Shown here: piece by piece, positions 10,042 to 19,195 of the stretch
How the letters are laid out: each line of letters starts with the position of its first letter
Position numbering within the stretch: the first letter of the stretch is position 1
Virus record (IMG/VR): IMGVR_UViG_3300033571_011534
Location: 1-64,000 of that record
DNA: 64,000 bases
Strand: one strand, 5' to 3'
Source of the DNA: a virus
Made by a program: the position numbers and the translations under genes
Notes under the pieces: model-generated
What the model saw: the letters and a program-made list of their open reading frames with translations, nothing else
What the model was told of the DNA's origin: nothing
The model's database searches: none

Positions 10042-10746
10042 TTAGTCTTTAACTAGGAATGCCGTGGCAATGTACTTTTCTTCTTTAATGACCTTGGTTG
10101 CCTCGTGAGAAAAGGGTTCTCCAGATGGGAAGACTACGACGCTTCCTGCAGATGGCTTAATGGTTACCCCCTGGTTGGGGAAGTGCAACTCTCCGCCATC
10201 ATAATTATCGTTTAAATAAAGAACTGCCGACAAGTAGGATTCCCCCTTGTAGGTGTCTACGTGCTGACCCTGCTCCGAGCCCACGTAATATTTACAAATC
10301 ATTATTGGAGACATCTTTGCTGGCCCCAACTCCAGGGTATTTGTATAGTGGTCAGTAGTAAAGGTTAATGCGTTCTTTATTTGCCCAAAAGCAAACTGGC
10401 CTTCTGAAGAGCTTGTAAGGTACTTTTTAGCATTTGTTGTTTTCACCTCTCCAAGAACATAGGCTGTCTGTGACTCAATTTCTCCTGATGGCAACAAGAC
10501 TTCACTGGTATGCTCCCAGGGATTCCACTGCTGAATAGCATCAGAATCTGTAGTATTAGGATCAGAGTTTTCTAGGGCAAGAATTACCTGGTCTGGGTGG
10601 TAGATAATATTTTCGTAATAGAAAATCTTTTCTGCATAGACCTTTGGCTCAAAATTTGTAGTTTTAATCCATAATGGCGAGAAAAATGGTGGATAAATTG
10701 ACACCTGGTCAACCAGGTACTTGTCAAGAGCTTTTTGATAGTCCAT
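10042..10746 (-). CDS. Fe(II)/2-oxoglutarate dioxygenase, P4H-like (cluster member 1)
   Basis: Double-stranded beta-helix oxygenase of the prolyl-4-hydroxylase alpha-subunit type, expected to couple 2-oxoglutarate decarboxylation to substrate hydroxylation. The metal triad is visible as H162-x-D164 and H214, with K224 as the 2-oxoglutarate anchor; the family core YLNDNYDGGELHFPNQ lies between. The first ~35 residues are extra and aromatic. It has its own promoter (TATAAT) and a GGAGG site, separating it from the upstream operon. It is the gene nearest the collagen-like fibre. Substrate unknown. Confidence 0.85.
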   Translation of the reverse strand: MDYQKALDKYLVDQVSIYPPFFSPLWIKTTNFEPKVYAEKIFYYENIIYHPDQVILALENSDPNTTDSDAIQQWNPWEHTSEVLLPSGEIESQTAYVLGEVKTTNAKKYLTSSSEGQFAFGQIKNALTFTTDHYTNTLELGPAKMSPIMICKYYVGSEQGQHVDTYKGESYLSAVLYLNDNYDGGELHFPNQGVTIKPSAGSVVVFPSGEPFSHEATKVIKEEKYIATAFLVKD

Positions 10747-10805
10747 ATATCCTCCAATAGAACAATTATTATTATACCAGATCTGCCATTACTGGTGAAT
10801 TAGGC

Positions 10806-11387
10806 TTACAGGGTATCCCAGTGGAAGAACTCTCTGTAGTCCTCAAGTCCAATCACGGTTGGGTCTACCCACCAGTCTTCGTGAATGGATCTGTGAACCA
10901 GAGAATACCCAAATGAGTCCAGGATTTCTCTTTGAGCGTCTCTTATTGTACTATTGCGCCAATACATATTGGCATCATGCTCAAAAGTAATTAACGTAAA
11001 CCTATATGTATTTAATGGCACGGCAACAAGACCCTGTAGCGTCCAGTGACTATTTCCAACTGGCCTTCCAGCAAAGTCATATCCAGCGTCAATATCTAGC
11101 TGCAGATAATCAATTTGCTTTGGAAAGTTATTTTTTTCAAAGTAATCGATATAGTTAAAAGATAGGGCGTCACCCATGCATGGGTTCTTTCTATTTGAGT
11201 TAAACTCATCCCTCATAGAATCTACAATTTCAAAAGACACACCTTTCCAGTCATATTCCTTTTCCAGCAAATAGGTGTTGTTTCCTTTGTCATAGTGAGC
11301 TGCCCCTAGCTCAACATAGTGGCCATTTCTCTTCTTTTTTAAAATCTCTATAATAAAGTGCTCTTGTTGCGTTATTTGATGTGTCAT
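10806..11387 (-). CDS. FkbM-like SAM-dependent methyltransferase
   Basis: 193 residues with the Rossmann methyltransferase motif I as GHYVELGAAHYDKGNNT, followed by a WKGVSFEI strand and DYLQLDID, the pattern of FkbM-type O-methyltransferases. The short length indicates a minimal catalytic domain. It overlaps the upstream oxygenase gene by 4 nt and ends a multi-gene operon of oxygenases plus a dehydrogenase. A role in methylating a sugar or hydroxylated residue is inferred from family and context only. Confidence 0.68.
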   Translation of the reverse strand: MTHQITQQEHFIIEILKKKRNGHYVELGAAHYDKGNNTYLLEKEYDWKGVSFEIVDSMRDEFNSNRKNPCMGDALSFNYIDYFEKNNFPKQIDYLQLDIDAGYDFAGRPVGNSHWTLQGLVAVPLNTYRFTLITFEHDANMYWRNSTIRDAQREILDSFGYSLVHRSIHEDWWVDPTVIGLEDYREFFHWDTL

Positions 11388-11962
11388 TTAAACAAATCTC
11401 CTCTTAATTTTGTTGGTTCCTCATATGTTCCTCGTACGAAGACAGTTGAAAAGTATCTTATTTTATCATTTAAAACTGGTTTTGAGCCATGCAAAATGTG
11501 TCCGCCATGTATGTACAAAGAGTTTGCCTTTGGCTTGACGGTTATTCCAAGCTCTGGGTATTCCAACTCCCCTCCCTCATAGTCATCGTTATAATATAGA
11601 CAAAATCCATATCCAATATAATATGGCAAATCTGGGTTCCACTGATCGGTATGTGGTTTTATGAAGTCACCCATCTTATATCTTTGCAAAAGAAGATTTG
11701 ATGGGTAGTAGTGATAAGACTCAAAAAGCGATTCCATTTTTTTATTAATATCTGAAAATACTGTCTTTGTTTTGAATTCTAAATTTTTACCATACCAAAA
11801 ATCTGCAAAATCTTCGCCTTTTGCCGTGTCTTCAGAAAACCAATCTTTTTCGCTAAGGCTATTTATAATATTAAAAACTTCGCCAAACTCCTCTTCAGAA
11901 AGAAAATTATTAATTTCATAGACACCCTCGTGCAACTTTACAATTTCCATATCATCACACAT
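11384..11962 (-). CDS. Fe(II)/2-oxoglutarate dioxygenase (cluster member 2)
   Basis: 192-residue P4H-like oxygenase. Triad H104-x-D106 and H158; R169 is the likely 2-oxoglutarate anchor (KIRYFSTVFV). The core YYNDDYEGGELEYP is intact. It overlaps the upstream dehydrogenase gene by 8 nt, so translation is probably coupled. Compact and without added domains; substrate unknown. Confidence 0.85.
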   Translation of the reverse strand: MCDDMEIVKLHEGVYEINNFLSEEEFGEVFNIINSLSEKDWFSEDTAKGEDFADFWYGKNLEFKTKTVFSDINKKMESLFESYHYYPSNLLLQRYKMGDFIKPHTDQWNPDLPYYIGYGFCLYYNDDYEGGELEYPELGITVKPKANSLYIHGGHILHGSKPVLNDKIRYFSTVFVRGTYEEPTKLRGDLFK

Positions 11963-12623
11963 ACTTACTATTAAAGATATTGCTAATTTCTAGATGGTTT
12001 ACATTAAAGTGTTTTGGCAAAGAGGAAATCCATCTAATGGCCTCTGCCACATCCTCTGCGGTCAAAGCGTTGTCTTTTTTCTCAATTTGGGTATCTATTG
12101 TTCCTGGGCAGATTTCTGTAACCTTAATGCCGTACTGGGGAAATTCCATTCTCATTGTGTCAACAAGAGCCATCATCCCCCTTTTCGCATTAGTGTAATT
12201 TCCGCCACCCCGAAAAGGAACCTTTCCAGAAAGAGATGATACAAAAACAATTGACGGAGACTCTGACCTTTGTAAACACGGCACGAATAGCTGAGAAAGA
12301 TACATTGGTCCAGAAACGTTTATGTCATATGCCATTCTAAAATTATCCATTGTTTCATTAATAATGCTGGTTGGGCTTGCTCCTCCGCCTGCATTATTTA
12401 CCAGCAAATCTAGAGAAATATCCTTGTACTTGTCAAAGAAGCCTTTTATCTGATCTTTTTGTGTAATGTCTAGTCGATAAAGTTCTAGGTTATCAGAACT
12501 TATTTTAGATAATTCGGACAGGTTTCTTGATACAGCTATTACCCTATACCCAGAATTTAGCAAAAGCTTTACAGTGGCATAGCCGACGCCCTTGCTAGAC
12601 CCAGTCACGATTGCCGTTTTCAT
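11955..12623 (-). CDS. Short-chain dehydrogenase/reductase
   Basis: NAD(P)-dependent oxidoreductase of the classical SDR family, 222 residues. The cofactor motif TGSSKGVGYA lies at residues ~6-16, NNAGGG near 90, the catalytic Ser in FVSSLSGK near 138, and YTNAK (Tyr-x-x-x-Lys) near 150. All catalytic residues are present, so it should be active. It is embedded between two dioxygenase genes with short overlaps. It may oxidise or reduce a hydroxyl on the same substrate pathway (inference). Confidence 0.85.
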   Translation of the reverse strand: MKTAIVTGSSKGVGYATVKLLLNSGYRVIAVSRNLSELSKISSDNLELYRLDITQKDQIKGFFDKYKDISLDLLVNNAGGGASPTSIINETMDNFRMAYDINVSGPMYLSQLFVPCLQRSESPSIVFVSSLSGKVPFRGGGNYTNAKRGMMALVDTMRMEFPQYGIKVTEICPGTIDTQIEKKDNALTAEDVAEAIRWISSLPKHFNVNHLEISNIFNSKYV

Positions 12624-13474
12624 TATCCCAAAGATTCTATTTCTTTTTCATAATAAGACTCAAAGTCTTGCCAAAACGGGACGCCATTAATTATGTCAAT
12701 GTTGTCGCTATTTCTATTATATCTAAGCCTTTCGTCTTCCATCTGCTTCCAGATGTCCTCTCCATACTTTTCTTGCAACCTTTTCCAAAGTGGGTGGCCA
12801 GGGTAGTCGTATCTCCAGTATGTTCTAATAATATACTTTTCTCCCTCAGAGACTATTTTGACTCCATGATAATGTGGGTGGCCAGAATTAAAAATAACTA
12901 AATCTCCAGCCTGGGGCTTATAGTTATATTCTTCTTTAATTACAGAAACATCGTCATTGTCTAAGAATCTAAATAAAACATCTCCACCAGAATAATTATC
13001 GTTTAGATAGAAAACTGCGGTTACGGCAAATTTATGTCCAGGATTATAGGCAAATTCTCTTTGATAGTCTGTGTGGAAGGCCATTGCATAGTCGCCACCA
13101 TTGATTTCATTTTGCCTTGGTTCATATTTTGCAATATTCCATCCACTAAATATCCAGTTATCGATAGATACATTATTTGCCTCGACGTACTCTTTTGTTG
13201 CATTGTAAAATACGTCATTTATTTCACTTTCAAATGGACCGCATGCCCCAAAGTCGTGGTCATAGATATTTTTTGCTTCTTCCCACTGTTCTGGTGTTGG
13301 AAAACTATCAAACCTAGTTGTAAAATGTGTACCCTCTGCATGCTTTCCAAAAATATACCAGTCTTTCCATTCCACCTTTTTGTCAAGATAGTCCAACGTA
13401 GCTTCTGGACTCTTTAATGCGTTTTTAAAGACCCAGACTGTGTTGTGGATTTTCTGAATATCAAAATTAGACAC
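12623..13474 (-). CDS. Fe(II)/2-oxoglutarate dioxygenase (cluster member 3)
   Basis: 283 residues, the longest oxygenase here. H134-x-D136, H203 and K213 form the expected metal and co-substrate sites; a 16-residue insertion lies between the GGDVLF strand and the KPQAGD strand. The ~70-residue C-terminal extension is charged and Trp/Tyr rich, absent from shorter relatives. It overlaps the genes on both sides. Substrate unknown. Confidence 0.83.
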   Translation of the reverse strand: MSNFDIQKIHNTVWVFKNALKSPEATLDYLDKKVEWKDWYIFGKHAEGTHFTTRFDSFPTPEQWEEAKNIYDHDFGACGPFESEINDVFYNATKEYVEANNVSIDNWIFSGWNIAKYEPRQNEINGGDYAMAFHTDYQREFAYNPGHKFAVTAVFYLNDNYSGGDVLFRFLDNDDVSVIKEEYNYKPQAGDLVIFNSGHPHYHGVKIVSEGEKYIIRTYWRYDYPGHPLWKRLQEKYGEDIWKQMEDERLRYNRNSDNIDIINGVPFWQDFESYYEKEIESLG

Positions 13475-14168
13475 TGCAGCCTCCGTGTAGGTTCATATCA
13501 TTATGAATCCAGTGGCTTGGGACCATATACTTTACCCCAGACTTTACTGTGTGGGCAATGTGATAGTACGGAGCGGATGATGGGAATATGATAATACTTC
13601 CAGCACTTGGCTTAACGCCAAAATCGATTTCGTTATTCTCAACAGCAACAGAGTAATCCAAATCTGGGCTAACAACCTTGCTGTGGTCCTCGTAATCAGA
13701 AAGCTTAAAGGATATTTCTCCGCCATCACAGTCATCATTCAAATACATTACCAAAGAGTACCTGAGGGTTTTGTCTCCATCTAGCTGGTCATAGTGTGCC
13801 CCCATTGCAGCGCCAGTATTGTATTTTTTAATATTAAAGACTGGGAATAGCCTTGGCTCATCGCTATCGCCAACTGCTGCGGCATAGTCTTTACAAACGT
13901 TGTACAGCGACTTCATGATGTTGATGTAAATAAATTCAGACTTACTTCTGTATGGCTCTTCCATATGCTTAATCTGATTAAGATCAAACGACTGAGTCTC
14001 TCCATATATAAAAGTCTTGTCGTTTGAAGCTGTCCAGTCTTGCCATAGCGGCTTTCCAGCGGATGCTCCGATTTCGTCTAGTTCCCTAATGGCGTCCATA
14101 ACCTCTTTAAAGTTTTCGACGGCATCCTCGTAGTAGTAAACCTTTTCGTGTAATACCTGCTTTTTCAT
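13467..14168 (-). CDS. Fe(II)/2-oxoglutarate dioxygenase (cluster member 4)
   Basis: P4H-like oxygenase with H125-x-D127, distal H203 and K213 (numbered from the chosen start). It has an insertion of ~25 residues between the GGEISF strand and VKPSAGS. I chose the ATG that directly follows the upstream stop codon (TAATATG) with AGG 8 nt before it; a TTG ten codons earlier would overlap the neighbour by 29 nt. Part of a tightly packed operon. Confidence 0.83.
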   Translation of the reverse strand: MKKQVLHEKVYYYEDAVENFKEVMDAIRELDEIGASAGKPLWQDWTASNDKTFIYGETQSFDLNQIKHMEEPYRSKSEFIYINIMKSLYNVCKDYAAAVGDSDEPRLFPVFNIKKYNTGAAMGAHYDQLDGDKTLRYSLVMYLNDDCDGGEISFKLSDYEDHSKVVSPDLDYSVAVENNEIDFGVKPSAGSIIIFPSSAPYYHIAHTVKSGVKYMVPSHWIHNDMNLHGGCSV

Positions 14169-14169
14169 A

Positions 14170-14829
14170 TTAGTACCTATTCCTTTGATAATGTCCAACT
14201 TCTTTTATAAAGCCCACAAGGACATATCTGATTGGGCCTTCTGAAACAAATTCTACTCCATGCTCATACTTTTCATTGCCTGGAAAAATCAACAAGCACT
14301 TTGGCTTTGGCCTTAGCTTTAAGCCTAAATTTTTAAAAAGTAACTCTCCATCTTTATAGTCATCATTGATATATGTAATAGCTGCATACCTAATAGATGG
14401 GTCTGTGTGCTGATCAGTATGAGACTTTAGCTCAACCCCTGGTTGCATTCTTTGAATTGTTGCAAGCCCACTGAGCTCTAGAGAGCTATCTGCCTCTCTG
14501 ACCATGGAAGCAAGCCTTTCATAAAAAACCCTATATTCTGGATATTTACTTATATTAAGATTTTTGTCTGTCCAGTTTTGAGTGATCTCGAACTTGCCCT
14601 CAGCCACAAGGTTATCTACGTCATCTCTTCCAAACTTTTCTATGCAAAAATTTTTTAAATTTGACATGTACTCAATTTCCCAGTCAGGTTGAGATGCCTC
14701 GTTAATTCTGTCTTGCAGAAAGCTTAAGTCTTCGTCTGTTAGGAAATTGTCAATAGATAGTAGCTCATCAGTTAGCTCTTCAAACGCAATGCCCCTATCT
14801 TTTAAAACTTCCTTTAACGACTCAATCAT
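14170..14829 (-). CDS. Fe(II)/2-oxoglutarate dioxygenase (cluster member 5)
   Basis: 219-residue P4H-like oxygenase: H137-x-D139, H190, R201. Its N-terminal ~110 residues (FLTDED, GK-FEIT--W-DKNL) are clearly shared with the separate plus-strand oxygenase at 51.6 kb, so the two are paralogues with the same extended architecture. Only 1 nt separates it from the upstream gene. Confidence 0.84.
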   Translation of the reverse strand: MIESLKEVLKDRGIAFEELTDELLSIDNFLTDEDLSFLQDRINEASQPDWEIEYMSNLKNFCIEKFGRDDVDNLVAEGKFEITQNWTDKNLNISKYPEYRVFYERLASMVREADSSLELSGLATIQRMQPGVELKSHTDQHTDPSIRYAAITYINDDYKDGELLFKNLGLKLRPKPKCLLIFPGNEKYEHGVEFVSEGPIRYVLVGFIKEVGHYQRNRY

Positions 14830-14830
14830 C

Positions 14831-15577
14831 TTACAGGTCTTCTACCTTATACTTGTTTCCATTTATGTCTATCTTGTAGCCTTCTTTTAGCAGATCTTGC
14901 CACTCTTTTCTTTCTAGCTCTTGACCGTCTCTAATCTTCTTCATTTCTTCCGCCCAGGCGTCTCTCAGCTCTTGAGGGTATGCGTCTTCTTCACGATCAT
15001 CCCAAAAAGATCCGATTGTGTATCTAACGCCTGACTCAATTAGGGTAACCTCGTGCATATTATTAAATCCGCCATCAAATGCCGCAAGCATTCCAACCTT
15101 TGGCTTAATCTCTATATCTTGTGATGGGAACTTTAGAAGACCTCCCCCAAAGTCATCATTTAAGTAAAGAAACGCAGCATATCGGCTTCTAGTAAATGGT
15201 CCAGAGTTGCCATGCTCATCTGTATTGTCGGAGTGGACTCTTGCATATGCTCCTGGCTCCCACTTTTGTGTATGGTATCCGATCTGAACGACTGTTTTTG
15301 GATCTAGGTCGTGTACGGATGCAACTGCCTCAATAATGCCCTGCTTAATTTTTGAAAAAATGTCAGAGTCAAGACCCTCATCTAGGATCTCTTGATCGCC
15401 ATCCTGCGGTAAAACAGAGGAATAGGACTCGTAAAAAGATATTGGCATCCACGTAATTTTTCCAGTTTCTGCAACCTTATCTAGGACTTTTATGATTTTT
15501 TGAGATTCTTCTGGGGTTAAAAAGTTCTCATAAAGGACTATATCCTTAGTAATCCTGTTTTTGTTATTTAAATTCAT
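14831..15577 (-). CDS. Fe(II)/2-oxoglutarate dioxygenase (cluster member 6)
   Basis: 248 residues; H115-x-D117 in VHSDNTDEHG, H175, R185. It is closely related to the next gene upstream (shared HSDNTDE-G motif and RYTI-SFW end), indicating tandem duplication. A charged ~60-residue C-terminal tail follows the catalytic core. It starts an operon: a TATAAT box and AAAGGAG precede the ATG. Confidence 0.84.
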   Translation of the reverse strand: MNLNNKNRITKDIVLYENFLTPEESQKIIKVLDKVAETGKITWMPISFYESYSSVLPQDGDQEILDEGLDSDIFSKIKQGIIEAVASVHDLDPKTVVQIGYHTQKWEPGAYARVHSDNTDEHGNSGPFTRSRYAAFLYLNDDFGGGLLKFPSQDIEIKPKVGMLAAFDGGFNNMHEVTLIESGVRYTIGSFWDDREEDAYPQELRDAWAEEMKKIRDGQELERKEWQDLLKEGYKIDINGNKYKVEDL

Positions 15578-15629
15578 TGCAAGGCACTCCTTTTAAATAT
15601 ATTATAGCAGATAGTAAAAGTGGCCAGCA

Positions 15630-16355
15630 TTAAGCAAAGTTCCAGAGCGACCACTTAGATCTCCAGGAACTGTCCCATTCTTCATACCAGGACTTAGACC
15701 AATCTTCCATTTTTTGACTTCTCCAGGCTTCTCTTTCTTCAGAATACTTGGAATCAGAAAAGTCCCAGAATGAAATTATTGTATATCTGAGTCCAGACGT
15801 GATTTCCCTTACTCCGTGGATGTTTTCCTTTCCTCCAGGAAAAAGAACTAGCGACCCAGCCTTTGGCCTAACGTCCATTTCGTGCTCAGGAAAAAACACC
15901 TCTCCACCAGAATACTGATCATTTAGATAAATAATCGCTGCGTACTTATTTATTTCAAAATGGTTAGAGTCTCCATTTTCATCTGTATTGTCGGAGTGGA
16001 CATGACCAAGACCTCCAGTTTGAAATTTTTGGGCATGAATAGTGTTAAGGGAAACGTCCTTAGAGAAAAAGAAAGATACGTGATTATTTATTTTTTCAAC
16101 AATGTCATATACAGTAGATTTAGAAAGATTAAACAATTCAAGATCTACGTCTGGCTCTGGGAAGTGTCCTAGTCGATATTTATAAGAAGCAACATGCCCC
16201 CAATTTTCTGGTTTGCTTTCTATATACTTAATTATGTTTTTGCAAGCCTCATCGTCTAAAAAATCCAGAACTTCTATTATTTTATTTTGACTGATTCCAG
16301 GAGTTCCATTATTATTCAAAGAGTCTAAATGGACAACAATTTTGGGGTCCATCAT
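15630..16355 (-). CDS. Fe(II)/2-oxoglutarate dioxygenase (cluster member 7)
   Basis: 241 residues; H120-x-D122, H180, R190, with core YLNDQYSGGEVFFP. Paralogue of member 6. The last ~35 residues are strikingly Trp-rich (WYEEWDSSWRSKWSLW), which could bind sugar or an aromatic partner. Two adjacent ATGs are possible starts; no clear Shine-Dalgarno sequence is visible. Confidence 0.83.
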   Translation of the reverse strand: MMDPKIVVHLDSLNNNGTPGISQNKIIEVLDFLDDEACKNIIKYIESKPENWGHVASYKYRLGHFPEPDVDLELFNLSKSTVYDIVEKINNHVSFFFSKDVSLNTIHAQKFQTGGLGHVHSDNTDENGDSNHFEINKYAAIIYLNDQYSGGEVFFPEHEMDVRPKAGSLVLFPGGKENIHGVREITSGLRYTIISFWDFSDSKYSEEREAWRSQKMEDWSKSWYEEWDSSWRSKWSLWNFA

Positions 16356-16360
16356 TTTTA

Positions 16361-17035
16361 TTACTCAGAAGTTTTTTCTTTATGAGACAGGATTGTCCAA
16401 AAGAACGGTACTGTATACCTGATACCAGAGATAATTTCTGAAACTCCATGAATGTAGTTCATGTCTCCAGGGAAGAAGTAAGCAGCGCCCCTCTTAGGCT
16501 TAAATTGAATGTTCTGGTTTGGAAAGTACAACTCGCCACCTTCATAATCATCGTTAATGTAGAAAAGGCCAGCAATGTCGTAATATGGGAAATCATTTGG
16601 CTTACCAGCGTCTGGTCCTGTGTGAAGCTCTTTGTCTGCGTGTGGCATCTGTAGCTGCCCTGGAAGCCATCTAACCATTGCTGGGCTAGTTGGGAGGGCG
16701 TCTACGCCAAAGAACTTATCTACCTCTATCTTCAATCTTGCAACCATTCCCTCAATAATTTCTGGAATTTCTTGATTTGTTTTATAGATAGTTGGATAGG
16801 TCGCTACACGATTAGCCCAGTATCCAGCATCATAAATAACGGTTCCGTTTTCGTTGTGATGAGTTTCTGTTTGGTCCCAGTTTTCATTACTTCTAATAAA
16901 GTCATTTAGAGCAGTCAGCTCTTCTTCGGTCATAAAATTTTCTAGGGCAACAATGTTTTCTGGAGATGAACCAAAAAATCCAGATGGCGTAATTGAAACC
17001 CGATCAACAATGTGATTGTTAGTTAAGTCGTCCAT
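16361..17035 (-). CDS. Fe(II)/2-oxoglutarate dioxygenase (cluster member 8)
   Basis: 224 residues; H132-x-D134, H196, R206. The core YINDDYEGGELYFPNQ and end IRYTVPFFW are intact. AAGGAGAG precedes the start. It has a slightly longer loop after the HxD motif (DAGKPNDFPYYD), also seen in P4H enzymes that bind extended peptides. Confidence 0.84.
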   Translation of the reverse strand: MDDLTNNHIVDRVSITPSGFFGSSPENIVALENFMTEEELTALNDFIRSNENWDQTETHHNENGTVIYDAGYWANRVATYPTIYKTNQEIPEIIEGMVARLKIEVDKFFGVDALPTSPAMVRWLPGQLQMPHADKELHTGPDAGKPNDFPYYDIAGLFYINDDYEGGELYFPNQNIQFKPKRGAAYFFPGDMNYIHGVSEIISGIRYTVPFFWTILSHKEKTSE

Positions 17036-17049
17036 TATAACTCTCCTTC

Positions 17050-17775
17050 TTAGTCATACTTTCGTCTTTCCCAAACCTCTTTTAAGTATACACCACCGTT
17101 GGGCACCCGATATTTCTTCGAGTTTTCCATGTTCTTTTTCATAATAGAAAGGCCAGAATCAAGCTCGTACTCAGACTCCCAGTCCTCTCGTTTAAATGGT
17201 ATCATTTGAGAATATGGTGTTCCAGCTGGAATAACCCCAGTCCAGCCTTCTTGTATAAAAAATGGAAAAGTTCCTGGAAGGTGTACCTTATCATTGTCGA
17301 TGATACCGCTTGTTGTATGAAATGGCAAGTCATATCTTCCAAAAGGCTGGGCATACAAGACGCTGTACCCCTTTGGAGTAGCTACGGCCCAGTCTGGGTA
17401 CCAGGCAAAATGCTTTTTATAGTATCCTCGTGGATGCTCAAACTGCGGCATAGGATCTCGAAACTGAATAAAATCAGAGTATTTAGGGTCTAATACTTTA
17501 GCTGAAATTTCATTTTTGCTATCAAGAAAAAACTCGATATCGCAAGGAGTTCTATATACGTAACCAGTAATAAAAATATCATATATGGCTGGGCAGGCTT
17601 TCCAGGTTGGAATCTTACCACCATCCATTCCAATGATGCTTTCTCCATTTTGTCCCTTGTAGAATCTGTCAGCAGAGGTATACCATTCTGGCAAACTTTT
17701 TGATACTGGCTCTGGAGCTGATGAGTCTTTTTCGGACAACCACCCTCTATTAGCTAAAAATTTAATTTTTGGCAT
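17050..17775 (-). CDS. Conserved phage protein, possible DUF6065-like (A)
   Basis: 241 residues, no recognised catalytic motif. It begins like several phage proteins that follow the pattern KFLA...PKSLPEWY, followed by a CPAIYD segment and an Asp/Trp-rich centre. The C-terminal part contains GVIPAGTPYSQMIPF, which recurs in the next upstream gene as ITIPANTPIASVLPI, so the two are distant paralogues, perhaps of a cupin-like beta fold. It is embedded in the dioxygenase operon and overlaps its neighbour by 14 nt. The DUF6065 suggestion is from memory of the family pattern only. Confidence 0.5.
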   Translation of the reverse strand: MPKIKFLANRGWLSEKDSSAPEPVSKSLPEWYTSADRFYKGQNGESIIGMDGGKIPTWKACPAIYDIFITGYVYRTPCDIEFFLDSKNEISAKVLDPKYSDFIQFRDPMPQFEHPRGYYKKHFAWYPDWAVATPKGYSVLYAQPFGRYDLPFHTTSGIIDNDKVHLPGTFPFFIQEGWTGVIPAGTPYSQMIPFKREDWESEYELDSGLSIMKKNMENSKKYRVPNGGVYLKEVWERRKYD

Positions 17776-18481
17776 AATTGGTGACCTTCATGATAATCTT
17801 TTTGGATTCGTGATGGCCGATAGGGACTCCGTTGTGGTCTACAGCATCTCGATAAAAATGAGTCCATTCCCCTTTAGAGTTCTTTTCCTGACTTGCAACT
17901 CCACGATCTCTCATTCTTTCCTGCCATTGAAGGTCCTCGTATTCTGGCCTTCCATTACGAACCTCTAGTTCGTGTTCCTGAATATCAGAAAGGGATATTG
18001 GCAAGACAGAAGCTATTGGAGTGTTTGCTGGTATTGTTATTTCAATATTTGGCTCTGTAATCATCCAAGCAATCGGAAGGTCACCAGCCAAAACAGAAGT
18101 ACTTATTAGGGTTGTCATACACTGAGCTCCTCTAATAAACTGATTCGGCACAGGCATTGTCAAAAGACTTAGATTTTCATTGTTTTCTTTTACAAATGTA
18201 ATGTCTGTGTAAAAGCTAACAGTTCTGTTTCCACGATTTGGATGAGCATAATTTGAACCAGAAAGAATTTTTACGTGCTCTCCTCTTGAATCATTTATTC
18301 CATCCCAAATAAACGTAATATCTTCTGGGTACGAAATGCCCCACCCAAGTCTATTTGACAAAGAAACAGGAAAGCACTGATAGGCATGTCTATCAAAAGT
18401 AATATCCATCCAGTCACGGTGTAGCGGTAGCTGATCTATATTAGCGTGATGACCAGAAGTGTAGGCTGTTACCTTGGGCAT
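17762..18481 (-). CDS. Conserved phage protein, possible DUF6065-like (B)
   Basis: 239 residues. It contains CFPVSLSNRLGWGISYP and FIWDG near residues 35-60, then a beta-rich half and IPANTPIASVLP near 150. Its start overlaps the upstream oxygenase stop (TGATG). Relationship to the adjacent gene is visible at the PAGTP/PANTP motif and overall length. Function unknown; co-transcription with oxygenases suggests the same pathway. Confidence 0.5.
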   Translation of the reverse strand: MPKVTAYTSGHHANIDQLPLHRDWMDITFDRHAYQCFPVSLSNRLGWGISYPEDITFIWDGINDSRGEHVKILSGSNYAHPNRGNRTVSFYTDITFVKENNENLSLLTMPVPNQFIRGAQCMTTLISTSVLAGDLPIAWMITEPNIEITIPANTPIASVLPISLSDIQEHELEVRNGRPEYEDLQWQERMRDRGVASQEKNSKGEWTHFYRDAVDHNGVPIGHHESKKIIMKVTNYAKN

Positions 18482-19185
18482 CAGGAACCTGTCTCTTGGT
18501 AGAACTTTGGATTGTGATATTTATCTGAGTAATCCAGCATTGTCACAATAGAATGCTTTATTCCAGACTCTACTGGCAACGATTTGTGAGGATACATGTA
18601 GTTAGATGGGAAGATGAAAAGATCTCCTGCCCTTGGCTTTACCTTTAGCCCCTGTAGTCTAAATTCTAGCTCTCCACCAGTATAGTCATCATTTGGATAG
18701 GCAACAAGCGAAACAACACAGTTATAGGAGTAACCGTTGTCAGAATGCTCTTGGAAGTGTTGTCCTGGACCATATTTTACAAAGTTCATTGCTTCCCAGT
18801 AGCGGAGCTCTCCGACGTTGAATCGTCTTGAGTAATCTTTTACTGCTGCGATTTCTCTATCATAAACATCTTGCCACAACTGCTGAAGCTTTTGAGATGC
18901 TGGAGATTGGTCATGCATAATATCTGTTTTCTTGTACTTAAAATCCCAGCAGTCACGGTATTCTGGCATCTTGGTACCGTAGCCCACCATAGCTTCCATG
19001 TAGTTGTAGTAGTTTGTATTATCGTCCAAAACCTCTTCGAGTCTATTTATGATATCCATATCTGTAGGAAGGACATCGTGGTATACGAATATGCCAGGAG
19101 ATAGCTCCTCTACAGAAGACCAAGTCTGCTCTTCGATCTGATAGTATTCCTGAATTCTTCTGCTTAAATCTTCAACTTTTTCCAT
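18481..19185 (-). CDS. Fe(II)/2-oxoglutarate dioxygenase (cluster member 9)
   Basis: 234 residues; H147-x-D149, H200, K210 (IKHSIV). It has a GELRYWEAMNFVKYGPGQHF lead-in shared with the next gene, so this is a second tandem-duplicate pair. A weak GGTGA lies before the ATG. Core NDDYTGGELEF intact. Confidence 0.83.
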   Translation of the reverse strand: MEKVEDLSRRIQEYYQIEEQTWSSVEELSPGIFVYHDVLPTDMDIINRLEEVLDDNTNYYNYMEAMVGYGTKMPEYRDCWDFKYKKTDIMHDQSPASQKLQQLWQDVYDREIAAVKDYSRRFNVGELRYWEAMNFVKYGPGQHFQEHSDNGYSYNCVVSLVAYPNDDYTGGELEFRLQGLKVKPRAGDLFIFPSNYMYPHKSLPVESGIKHSIVTMLDYSDKYHNPKFYQETGS

Positions 19186-19195
19186 TTTTCACCAA